A stretch of 5,206 nt of DNA from Chlorobiota bacterium. Lineage in GTDB: Bacteria > Bacteroidota > Bacteroidia > Bacteroidales > B39-G9. The position numbers were made by a program, and so were the translations under genes. Each line of letters starts with the position of its first letter. The first letter of the stretch is position 1. The stretch covers positions 1-5,206 of the forward strand of contig DAOVJU010000294.1 of assembly GCA_030632095.1 (NCBI GenBank), written 5' to 3'. This document shows positions 1-5,206 of this stretch, one piece after another. The notes under the pieces are model-generated. The model was not told the DNA's origin. It ran no database searches and worked only from the letters and a program-made list of their open reading frames with translations.

Positions 1-1793
1 AATTTGCTGTCTTTCTTAAGTAATAAATTTCTAACTTTCCCACTATTATCAAGCCATTCAGCACAATAAACAATTGGGCCTCTTTCAATAGAGAATTTCC
101 CTTTATCTTCAAATACACTGTCGTGAGCCATAACTTTTCTCACAGGCATCTGGAATTTTACTTCAATAATATCATCATTTTTCCAGTTTTTATCAAGCCT
201 GGCATAGCCATTTACAATTTTATATTGTACTTCTTTTCCGTTGATTAATATGTTAACATCATTATCGAGCTTGTTCATGTAATAATATAAATCGCTTGGT
301 ATTGGCCTGTTTTGTGTCCATCCCGGAATTCTTATTGCAACCGTAAAATTTGTTTCTTTTTCAGGCCTTATTTTAATTTTAACATTTCCATCCCAGGGAT
401 AATTTGTTGTTTGAGATATTCTAACATTACCAATATTCATATCAATAACAGCATTGTTTCCAATAAAAAGATTAATTAGCAATTCGTTATTATTATGTGC
501 ATAAATATAGCCGGGTAACGAAGGTAAAAATCTGACTACATTTGTTGGGCAGCATGAACAATTGAACCAGGGCTTTCTTTTATGGCTGCCGTCAGATTCC
601 AGTGGATTGGGATAGAAAAAAGCATCGCCGTGAATTGAAATTCCTGATAAAAAGCCATTGTAAAGTGTTCGTTCTAAAACATCTATATATTTTGCATCTC
701 CATACAGTAAAAATAATCGCTGGTTCCATAACATATTTGCTACTGCGGCGCAGGTTTCATTATATGCAGTCAGATTCGGTAACTGGTAATTCTCTCCGAA
801 TGCCTCTCCGGCATGTTTTGAACCAATACCACCGGTTATATATATTTTTTTTGATACAACATTTTGCCATAATTTATCAATTGCATTTTTATAATCTGTA
901 TCTCCTGTAAGCGCAGCAATATCAGTCATGCCGGAATACATATAAGCAGCTCTTACTGCATGCCCCACAGCATCAAATTGTTGTGTTACCGGTTTATGAT
1001 CCTGGGTATATACTTTGTTTTCGCCATTAGCGCCATAAACATACAGCTTATGGCCTTTTGAATTGCCTCTTTGGTCGAGGAAATATTTTGCAAGTTTTAA
1101 ATATTTTTCCTCACCGGTAATTCTATACAATTTAACCAAACCAATTTCAATTTCCTGATGGCCAGGAACTCCATGCAATTTATTTTCTTCAGGGCCAAAC
1201 ACAGAATTTACTAAATCAGCGCTTTTTAATGCAACATTTAAAAGAGATTTTTTACCGGTAGCTTCATAAAATGCAACCGCTGCTTCATACATGTGCCCAA
1301 TATTGTATAATTCATGACTGTCTTTTAACTGCGACCATTTTGTTTTTCCTGTATAGCGAGGTAAACTGTCATGATTAATTGTTCTGCAGGTATAAAGATA
1401 GCCATCGTCTTCCTGGGCAGCAGCAATTTTAGCAATTAATGAATCAAGATACTTTTCTAATTCAGGATCAGGGTGAATACTTAGTGAATATGATGCGCCT
1501 TCAATAACTTTGAAAACATCCGAATCGTTATATCGTATTCCAATAAATGCTCCCTTTTCTAAACCTCCGGCAACAGCAAAATTGCTAATTCTACCGGTTT
1601 CTTCGCATTTTTTAAAATCATATGGAATGGTAATGATTCTGTTAGTGTCTAATCTCGGAAGCCAAAAATTATCCGATAATTTAACATTTGTAAATGGAAC
1701 AGGTTTAACAGGATAATCTTTGTTTTGAGCTTTAGCTTTTAAAAATGAACAAATTAAAATCATAACTAAAAGAATAATAATTTCTCTTTTCAT
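1..1793 (-). CDS. Secreted GH127/GH146-type beta-L-arabinofuranosidase (PF07944, former DUF1680), C-terminus cut by window edge
   Basis: The enzyme is likely a retaining glycosidase that removes beta-L-arabinofuranose from plant-type glycans in the periplasm or at the cell surface. The frame is open from ATG 1793-1791 to the edge (597 complete codons) with no frameshift. Residues 1-22 form a signal peptide: KR, a hydrophobic core, then AKA before Q23. No lipobox is seen. Family landmarks are DSHELYNIGH (H160), GHQEIEIG (H212), GHAVRAAY (H278), GGIGS, GEAF (E330), ETCA (E346, C348) and WFNCSCCP (C412, C414, C415). In the known B. longum HypBA1 enzyme, Zn is held by E338, C340, C417 and C418, with C417 the nucleophile and E322 the proposed acid/base. 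E330, E346, C348, C414 and C415 match these in order, and the 16-residue E-to-E gap is identical. The all-alpha catalytic part is followed by beta-rich sequence with IRIPGW (487-492) and RGPIVYC (571-577). HypBA1 has 658 residues, so at least 60 are probably missing. GH127 and GH146 cannot be separated by eye. No carbohydrate-uptake genes are visible nearby. Confidence 0.93.
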   Translation of the reverse strand, partial: MKREIIILLVMILICSFLKAKAQNKDYPVKPVPFTNVKLSDNFWLPRLDTNRIITIPYDFKKCEETGRISNFAVAGGLEKGAFIGIRYNDSDVFKVIEGASYSLSIHPDPELEKYLDSLIAKIAAAQEDDGYLYTCRTINHDSLPRYTGKTKWSQLKDSHELYNIGHMYEAAVAFYEATGKKSLLNVALKSADLVNSVFGPEENKLHGVPGHQEIEIGLVKLYRITGEEKYLKLAKYFLDQRGNSKGHKLYVYGANGENKVYTQDHKPVTQQFDAVGHAVRAAYMYSGMTDIAALTGDTDYKNAIDKLWQNVVSKKIYITGGIGSKHAGEAFGENYQLPNLTAYNETCAAVANMLWNQRLFLLYGDAKYIDVLERTLYNGFLSGISIHGDAFFYPNPLESDGSHKRKPWFNCSCCPTNVVRFLPSLPGYIYAHNNNELLINLFIGNNAVIDMNIGNVRISQTTNYPWDGNVKIKIRPEKETNFTVAIRIPGWTQNRPIPSDLYYYMNKLDNDVNILINGKEVQYKIVNGYARLDKNWKNDDIIEVKFQMPVRKVMAHDSVFEDKGKFSIERGPIVYCAEWLDNSGKVRNLLLKKDSK

Positions 1794-1868
1794 AAATATT
1801 GTTTTAAAATTATTTACTAAAGTTTCGCATTTGAATGTGTTAAATATAATATGCTAATTATGAATATT

Positions 1869-1890
1869 ATATGCTTAGCGGAGTCGAAGT
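1869..1890 (+). repeat. Dispersed-repeat-like fragment with AGCGGAGTCGAAG core
   Basis: The core AGCGGAGTCGAAG (1877-1889) is more GC-rich than the surrounding bases. It resembles the GAGCGNAGTCGAAG motif that I recall as frequent between genes in Bacteroidota, often as one arm of an inverted repeat. Here only one arm is seen. The piece also shares ATATGCTTA...CGAAGT, in the same order, with 3239-3256. Identity as a genomic repeat is inferred from memory of such motifs and cannot be counted within this window. Confidence 0.4.
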
Positions 1891-1912
1891 ATACATACAT
1901 TCTTTGCTTTAG

Positions 1913-1963
1913 ATTTGGTGTTATTTGGTGCTTTGGTGGCAAAAAAATATGCCACAAAAACAC
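1913..1963. repeat. Short direct repeats running into an imperfect hairpin (REP-like)
   Basis: Two 10-base units, ATTTGGTGTT (1913-1922) and ATTTGGTGCT (1923-1932), lead into TTGGTGGC. The stem pairs GTGGCA (1936-1941) with TGCCAC (1950-1955) across an 8-base A-rich loop. It continues, after single mismatches, with TTT/AAA (1932-1934/1957-1959) and GTG/CAC (1928-1930/1961-1963). No T-tract follows on either strand, so it is not a normal intrinsic terminator, and it lies between divergent genes where none is needed. It resembles the TTTGTGNC / GCCACAAAG inverted elements scattered in Bacteroidota intergenic DNA. That family link is inference. Confidence 0.5.
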
Positions 1964-2039
1964 GGGTGAAGTTAAACAAAGAAGTTATCAAAAAAAAGTG
2001 ATGAATAAATGTTAGAGAAATAATAAAAAAATTATTTGC

Positions 2040-2047
2040 TAATTTTG
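2040..2047 (+). promoter_or_regulatory. Bacteroidota-type -7 promoter element TAATTTTG
   Basis: TAATTTTG fits the Bacteroidota primary-sigma -7 consensus TAnnTTTG exactly and ends 45 bases before the ATG at 2093, so a leader of about 40 bases is expected. No good TTTG -33 element lies about 19 bases upstream; that stretch is purine-rich. Because the region is very AT-rich, a chance match remains possible. Confidence 0.45.
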
Positions 2048-2092
2048 AATAATTTGTAATTTAGTCGATAATCTAATCAAAACTTATAAACT

Positions 2093-3115
2093 ATGAAAGC
2101 ATTAAAAATTATTGGAATTGTTATTCTCGTTCTTATCGTATTAATTGTCCTGTTAGGTTTAATCATGCCAAAAGATTATCATATTGAGCGTTCTGCTGAA
2201 ATAAAAGCGCCACAGGAAATGATATTCAAGTATGTTAAGTATTTTAAACACACACAGGAATGGTCACCTTGGAAAGACTATGATCCTGATATGGTTATGT
2301 CATATGAAGGCGAAGATGGTACAGTAGGAGCAAAATATTTTTGGGAAGGAAACGAAGAAGTTGGAAAAGGAATTCAGGAAATTACTGCTATTGAAGAAGG
2401 GAAACGTGTTGATTCGAAATTGACTTTCATTGAACCTTTCGAAGCAGAAGATATGGCTTATATTGATTTAACACCAGGAGAAGGTTTCGTTACAGTTACC
2501 TGGGGTTTTGATGGAAGCATGAAATTTCCTATGAACATTATGTTGCCATTTATAGGGTTGGATAAGCAACTAGGACCGGATCTTGAAAAAGGCTTATTGA
2601 AGCTAAAAGAACTAACTGAAAAAAAAGCAGCAGATAAAGAAAAATATGGTTTTGTGATTCATGAATTTGAATTTGGTAAAGAGGTATTTCTGTGTAAAAA
2701 ATCAATACTGAAGTTTGATAAAATACAAGAATTTTTTGCAATTAATTTTCAAGCCGTTTATCAATTAATTGAAGAAAAAGAAATTGAAACTGATGGATAT
2801 CCAAGTGGTTTATATTTTTCATGGGATATGGAAAACATGATTACTGAAATGGCGGCAGCAGTTCCGGTTAAAGATATTGCAGAATCACCATCCGGGGATT
2901 TTGAATTAATCTCTCTTGAAGCAGAAAAAGCATTGAAAATTGAATATGAAGGGTCATATGAAGCGCTTGGAAATGCATACAATGCAATGAATGCTTATAT
3001 TAAGGATAATGGACTTAAACAGGTTAATCCTGTAATTGAAATGTATCTTACCGATCCTACACAAGAGCCGGATACCAGCAAATGGTTAACTAATATTATT
3101 TACCTGGTTGAATAG
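2093..3115 (+). CDS. Membrane-anchored SRPBCC-domain protein with C-terminal GyrI-like ligand-binding domain
   Basis: The 340-residue protein starts at the only sensible ATG, directly before a hydrophobic segment (residues about 5-24). This segment is a single membrane anchor or uncleaved signal. Residues about 27-175 look like the SRPBCC/START-like fold (polyketide-cyclase type), with EWSPWKDYDPDM (56-67), YEGEDGTVGAKYFWEGN (71-87) and EVGKG (89-93). Residues about 187-340 match the GyrI-like/AraC effector-binding fold, with YEGSYEALGNAY (285-296), the acidic E316 in VIEMYLTDP, and W331 followed by TNIIYLVE. Both folds bind small hydrophobic or amphipathic ligands, but no DNA-binding domain is present, so it is not a classical regulator. 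In Bacteroidota this pairing is common in uncharacterised proteins. The ligand is unknown. A TAnnTTTG element lies 45 bases upstream. There is no Shine-Dalgarno, and a 203-base repeat-like spacer separates it from the next gene, so it is probably monocistronic. Confidence 0.88.
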   Translation: MKALKIIGIVILVLIVLIVLLGLIMPKDYHIERSAEIKAPQEMIFKYVKYFKHTQEWSPWKDYDPDMVMSYEGEDGTVGAKYFWEGNEEVGKGIQEITAIEEGKRVDSKLTFIEPFEAEDMAYIDLTPGEGFVTVTWGFDGSMKFPMNIMLPFIGLDKQLGPDLEKGLLKLKELTEKKAADKEKYGFVIHEFEFGKEVFLCKKSILKFDKIQEFFAINFQAVYQLIEEKEIETDGYPSGLYFSWDMENMITEMAAAVPVKDIAESPSGDFELISLEAEKALKIEYEGSYEALGNAYNAMNAYIKDNGLKQVNPVIEMYLTDPTQEPDTSKWLTNIIYLVE

Positions 3116-3143
3116 ATAAGTCCGGTATAAAAAGTAGTAAATT

Positions 3144-3188
3144 CGTCAATTGCGAGGAAACGAAGCACCTTTGCGGATATCACGCAAG
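3144..3188. repeat. Dispersed-repeat-like element (TTGCGAGGAAACGAAG core) with adjoining hairpin
   Basis: Positions 3144-3165 read as CGTCA-A-TTGCGAGGA-A-ACGAAG. This is the widely scattered intergenic motif CGTCATTGCGAGGAACGAAG with two single extra A bases, as far as I recall that motif. It is followed by a small perfect hairpin: TTGCG (3171-3175) pairs with CGCAA (3183-3187) around GATATCA, with a possible T-G pair outside it. No target-site duplication or terminal inverted repeat of a transposon is seen. A decayed copy of a non-autonomous repeat is the most likely reading. Confidence 0.45.
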
Positions 3189-3238
3189 TAATAATGGAAA
3201 AATGAAAAATATAATCGTCAGATTCTAAGAGATTTCCA

Positions 3239-3269
3239 ATATGCTTACGCCGAAGTTTCAGCATAGGCG
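3239..3269. repeat. Inverted repeat TATGCT/AGCATA with CGCC/GGCG alternative pairing
   Basis: TATGCT (3240-3245) pairs with AGCATA (3260-3265) over a 14-base loop. In addition CGCC (3248-3251), inside the loop, can pair with GGCG (3266-3269) just outside the stem, which gives either a pseudoknot or a competing fold. The left part shares ATATGCTTA...CGAAGT with 1869-1890. It lies 50 bases before the trhA start. It may be another repeat fragment or a leader structure; the sequence alone does not decide. Confidence 0.4.
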
Positions 3270-3318
3270 CTATCCCTTCATTCCATTTCAATATAAATGA
3301 ATTATAAATTATACTTAT

Positions 3319-3984
3319 ATGAGTCATACTAACAAACGGTTTACTTATGCTGAAGAATTAGCAAATGCTATTTCACATCTTATCGGGACTTTATTGGCCA
3401 TAGCAGGATTGGTATTAATGGTAGTTTTTTCAGCTATACATGGTAATGCATGGCATGTTGTCAGCACTTCTGTTTTTGGTTCAACAATGACAATATTATA
3501 TTTGTCATCCACTTTAAATCATTGGTTACCTCCTGGAAGAGGTAAGGAATTCTTCTTTAATTTTGACCAGATAGCAATTTTTCTGCTTATTGCAGGTACT
3601 TACACTCCTATAACATTAATTGCTTTACATGGTACATTAGGTTGGGTCATTTTTGGCCTGGAATGGGGACTTGCAATTATAGGAATTAGCCTTAAAATAT
3701 TAAAGCCAAATAAATTTGAGTCTGGTGTAAATATTTTCAATATTATTCTTTATTTAATTATGGGTTGGATGATACTAATTGCTTTAGCGCAAGTAATTAG
3801 AATATTGCCATTTATGGGGATTATGTGGATAATGACTGGAGCTTTCTTTTATACATCAGGAGTACTATTTTTCAAACTGGCAAAATTTAAATTTCATCAT
3901 CTTATCTGGCATTTATTTGTAATAGCTGGTAGTATTTCTCATTTTTTTGCCATATTCTTTTATATAATTCCTTTAAGCATCTGA
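3319..3984 (+). CDS. trhA: Hemolysin III / TrhA family seven-TM membrane protein (PAQR superfamily)
   Basis: This 221-residue integral inner-membrane protein is full length for the bacterial HlyIII family. The first 20 residues carry the family opening EELANAISH (12-20). About seven hydrophobic segments follow. PAQR signature residues are present: S64-x3-H68 in YLSSTLNH, D83 in FDQIAIF followed by AGTYTP, and H194-x3-H198 in HLIWHLFVIAGSISH, with H208 nearby. In adiponectin receptors the equivalent His residues bind zinc, and PAQR proteins are linked to ceramidase-like hydrolysis. In bacteria the family is tied to membrane-fluidity and lipid homeostasis; the hemolysin name comes from a Bacillus cereus protein and should not be read as toxin evidence here. 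The ATG at 3319 has no Shine-Dalgarno, as usual in this phylum, and gives the normal N-terminus. The next gene, for a cold-shock protein, is 115 bases downstream with its own promoter, so a joint role in temperature or membrane adaptation is only a guess. Confidence 0.93.
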   Translation: MSHTNKRFTYAEELANAISHLIGTLLAIAGLVLMVVFSAIHGNAWHVVSTSVFGSTMTILYLSSTLNHWLPPGRGKEFFFNFDQIAIFLLIAGTYTPITLIALHGTLGWVIFGLEWGLAIIGISLKILKPNKFESGVNIFNIILYLIMGWMILIALAQVIRILPFMGIMWIMTGAFFYTSGVLFFKLAKFKFHHLIWHLFVIAGSISHFFAIFFYIIPLSI

Positions 3985-4039
3985 ATTCAACTGTAATTAC
4001 CTGAATAACTGAAAATTATCATTTTTAACAAAAAAAATT

Positions 4040-4069
4040 ATTGTTTATTAGTATAATAATTTACTTTTG
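4040..4069 (+). promoter_or_regulatory. Promoter of the cold-shock gene (-33 ATTG, -7 TACTTTTG)
   Basis: TACTTTTG (4062-4069) matches the Bacteroidota -7 consensus TAnnTTTG exactly. ATTG (4040-4043), one base from the TTTG -33 consensus, lies 18 bases upstream, close to the usual 19. Transcription would begin at about 4073-4077, so the leader before the ATG at 4100 would be only about 25 bases. This is the best-supported promoter in the window. Confidence 0.65.
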
Positions 4070-4099
4070 CAGGATAATTTTAATAAAATAACACATATA

Positions 4100-4291
4100 A
4101 TGAAAAAAGGAATTGTAAAATTTTTTAATGAAACCAAAGGTTTCGGTTTTATTAAAGACAAAGAATCTGATAATGAGTATTTTGTTCATGTATCAGGATT
4201 AGTAGATCAAATTAATGAAAATGACGAAGTTACTTTCGAACTCAAAGAAGGAAAAAAAGGATTAAATGCAGTTGAGGTAAAACTTATATAA
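4100..4291 (+). CDS. Small cold-shock domain protein (CspA-like, 63 aa)
   Basis: A single cold-shock domain (five-stranded OB fold) fills the whole protein. It binds single-stranded RNA and DNA and probably acts as an RNA chaperone in the cytoplasm. The start MKKGIVKFFNETKGFGFI is canonical. RNP1 is KGFGFI (residues 13-18) and RNP2 is YFVHVS (27-32), with aromatic binding residues F8, F9, F15, F17, F28 and H30. The usual acidic loop and the closing AVEVKLI strand are present. At 63 residues it is slightly shorter than the 65-70 typical of CspA. I place the start at ATG 4100. An in-frame TTG at 4067 would add 11 residues unlike the family, and it lies inside the promoter -7 element, so it would not be transcribed. 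The gene is flanked by its own promoter and a strong terminator, hence monocistronic. The short leader gives little room for the long thermosensing 5' UTR of E. coli cspA. Confidence 0.95.
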   Translation: MKKGIVKFFNETKGFGFIKDKESDNEYFVHVSGLVDQINENDEVTFELKEGKKGLNAVEVKLI

Positions 4292-4319
4292 TTTCCGGGT
4301 AAAGTATTTAATTTTGATC

Positions 4320-4352
4320 AAAAGCCTCACAATTTGTGAGGTTTTTTTTTTT
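4320..4352 (+). terminator. Rho-independent terminator after the cold-shock gene
   Basis: CCTCACA (4325-4331) pairs with TGTGAGG (4335-4341) over a 3-base loop, preceded by AAAAG (4320-4324) and followed by 11 T bases (4342-4352). The flanking A and T runs can extend the stem. It begins 29 bases after the stop codon at 4289-4291. The opposite strand has only a four-T run after the stem, so it would work mainly for plus-strand transcripts. Confidence 0.92.
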
Positions 4353-4370
4353 GCCCTTCATTAACTTTTA

Positions 4371-4401
4371 TTTTATTTTTAATGCAACATTGTTAATTTT
4401 G
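4371..4401 (+). promoter_or_regulatory. Probable promoter of the 7TMR-DISM-like gene (-7 TAATTTTG)
   Basis: TAATTTTG (4394-4401) fits TAnnTTTG exactly and ends 39 bases before the ATG at 4441. TTTT (4371-4374) stands at the -33 position with a 19-base spacer, one base off TTTG, but the surrounding T-rich sequence makes that weak. The terminator just upstream means the gene needs its own promoter, which supports the call. Confidence 0.55.
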
Positions 4402-4440
4402 TTTTTGAGCCAAACGAATTTATTTACTGTATTAAGAAGT

Positions 4441-5206
4441 ATGCATAAAAATACATTCACTACAATATCCTACATTTTAATAATCTTGTTTGCATCTATT
4501 ATTGCTTTTTATTTTGGATATCAAAGAGAGCGAGTTGGAATATTAGTGCAGCCTGGAGCTGAAAAAGGTATTATTGATTTTCGCGAAATTGATTTTGATA
4601 AACAAGTATTTGCCAGGCTTAAAGGAGAATATGAATTTTACTGGAACCAACTTTTAAAACCTTCCGATTTTGAGTCAGAAGATAAACCAGATATAACCGG
4701 ATATATACATGTACCTGGATTATGGAATGGATTTAATGTTGATGGTGAAGAATTAAAAGGAAAAGGTTTTGCAACGTTCAGGTTAAAGATTAAGGTTAAT
4801 CAAGATGGCTGGTATGGAATAAAAATCAAGGAATTTGATTGTGCATACAAAATATGGGTAAATAATTCAACTATTGAGTCTGTCGGTTTAGTTGGAACCG
4901 ATAAAAAAAGTATGATCCCAAGCTGGGAAAGGAAAGAAGTTTACTTTACATCTGTAAACAAAGAGGTAGATGTACTTTTGCAAGTATCTAATTTTCAACA
5001 TCGTAAGGGTGGCCCTGAGGATGTTATGATTTTTGGTCCGGCTAAAAATATAATTTCTTATAAAAACCAGCAATTAGCAATCGGTCTTTTCCTTTTTGGA
5101 ATATTGATGATTATGAGCATTTATCATCTGATGCTTCATTTATATCGAAGAAAAGATAAGTCCATAATACTTTTCAGTGCCATATGTTTCGTATTGACAC
5201 TAAGGC
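4441..5206 (+). CDS. 7TMR-DISM-like membrane receptor, N-terminal part (C-terminus and output domain beyond window)
   Basis: The frame is open from ATG 4441 to the edge (255 complete codons), with AAGAAG just upstream as a possible weak ribosome site. Residues about 9-26 are hydrophobic: a signal anchor or signal peptide. Residues about 42-200 form an extracytoplasmic beta-sandwich with features of the sensor domain of 7TM receptors with diverse intracellular signalling modules: GEYEFYWNQLLKPSDF (62-77), HVPGLWNGF (90-98) and GKGFATFRLKIKV (107-119). A hydrophobic segment at about 211-235, ending YHLMLHLYRRKDK, and the start of another at 241-253 match the entry into the 7TM_DISM bundle. Such proteins sense an external, possibly carbohydrate-like, ligand and pass the signal to a cytoplasmic histidine kinase, cyclase, GGDEF, phosphatase or DNA-binding module. 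Which of these follows cannot be seen. The gene is separated from the cold-shock gene by a terminator and begins a new transcription unit. Confidence 0.85.
   Translation, partial: MHKNTFTTISYILIILFASIIAFYFGYQRERVGILVQPGAEKGIIDFREIDFDKQVFARLKGEYEFYWNQLLKPSDFESEDKPDITGYIHVPGLWNGFNVDGEELKGKGFATFRLKIKVNQDGWYGIKIKEFDCAYKIWVNNSTIESVGLVGTDKKSMIPSWERKEVYFTSVNKEVDVLLQVSNFQHRKGGPEDVMIFGPAKNIISYKNQQLAIGLFLFGILMIMSIYHLMLHLYRRKDKSIILFSAICFVLTLR

Larger units (their letters stand above)
1794..2092. other. Divergent intergenic region between the glycosidase and the SRPBCC-GyrI gene
   Basis: This 299-base AT-rich stretch must hold the promoters of both divergent genes. On the plus strand a TAATTTTG -7 element is seen at 2040-2047. 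On the minus strand no perfect TAnnTTTG is found; the closest is TATATTTA (reverse complement of 1841-1848), 47 bases before the start codon and without a TTTG partner. The middle part carries two repeat-like pieces, annotated separately. No tRNA, riboswitch or credible small ORF was seen. Confidence 0.6.
3116..3318. other. Intergenic spacer rich in repeat-like sequence, no gene called
   Basis: This 203-base stretch differs from its surroundings: it has GC-richer patches with CGAAG and GGCG words and two inverted repeats (annotated separately). The minus strand is open right across it (3327 to 3100), but the peptide matches no family I recognise and overlaps the ends of both real genes. I therefore treat the region as non-coding. 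No T-tract terminator for the upstream gene and no TAnnTTTG promoter for the downstream gene could be found, so the downstream gene's promoter is unresolved. Confidence 0.55.

Noticed and set aside
602..910. Plus-strand open frame of 102 codons inside the glycosidase gene
   Set aside because: It lies wholly within the well-supported minus-strand GH127 gene, and its composition (many H, Y, L residues) is that of an antisense shadow.
1791..1793. Lipoprotein signal on the glycosidase
   Set aside because: The only cysteine in the signal region (C15) is preceded by I, L, I, which does not fit a lipobox. An AKA signal peptidase I site at residues 20-22 fits better.
1841..1848. Minus-strand TATATTTA as the glycosidase promoter -7 element
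   Set aside because: It has one mismatch to TAnnTTTG and no TTTG partner at the -33 position, in very AT-rich sequence. Chance is as likely.
1928..1963. Hairpin as an intrinsic terminator
   Set aside because: No T-tract follows on either strand, and the flanking genes diverge from it.
3100..3327. Minus-strand open frame of 75 codons covering the spacer between the SRPBCC-GyrI gene and trhA
   Set aside because: It overlaps the ends of both well-supported genes, has no recognisable domain, and lies over repeat-like sequence. It is more simply explained as a chance open frame.
3319..3984. Toxin or virulence reading of the hemolysin III protein
   Set aside because: The family is a widespread seven-TM PAQR membrane-homeostasis group, and nothing nearby suggests a secreted toxin.
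4888..5073. Minus-strand open frame of 61 codons inside the receptor gene
   Set aside because: It is antisense to the conserved sensor domain and has no family features.
1..5206. CRISPR arrays, tRNA or rRNA genes, insertion-sequence transposases, phage or defence genes
   Set aside because: No regularly spaced repeats, cloverleaf-like segments or transposase motifs were seen on either strand.

Overview
The window comes from an AT-rich genome of the Bacteroidota (Bacteroidetes). Three lines of evidence agree. Three of the five genes have a perfect or near-perfect TAnnTTTG -7 promoter element upstream. Shine-Dalgarno sequences are absent or weak. The proteins are typical of the phylum: a secreted GH127-type glycosidase, a membrane-anchored SRPBCC-GyrI fusion, a very short cold-shock protein and a 7TMR-DISM-like receptor. 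Genus cannot be told from this sequence.

Layout. Positions 1-1793 on the minus strand hold most of a secreted beta-L-arabinofuranosidase-like enzyme (GH127/GH146, old DUF1680); its C-terminus runs off the left edge. A 299-base divergent intergenic stretch (1794-2092) follows. It holds a plus-strand promoter and two repeat-like pieces. The remaining genes are all on the plus strand: a membrane-anchored SRPBCC + GyrI-like protein (2093-3115), a 203-base repeat-like spacer, a seven-TM hemolysin III/TrhA (PAQR) protein (3319-3984), a 63-residue cold-shock protein (4100-4291) with its own promoter and a strong intrinsic terminator (4320-4352), and the N-terminal 255 residues of a 7TMR-DISM-like receptor (4441 to the right edge) with its own promoter.

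Function. The genes do not form an obvious pathway. The spacings are large (115-203 bases on the plus strand), two plus-strand genes have private promoters, and a terminator insulates the cold-shock gene from the receptor. This looks like ordinary chromosomal housekeeping and accessory sequence, not one operon. The glycosidase would act in the periplasm or at the cell surface on plant-type arabinose-containing glycans, but no SusC/SusD pair or other polysaccharide-utilisation gene is visible beside it.

I found no convincing undescribed system. The points most worth a second look are the repeat-like elements in the two intergenic regions, the start correction for the cold-shock gene, the intact Zn-cysteine catalytic set of the glycosidase, and the unseen output domain of the truncated receptor.
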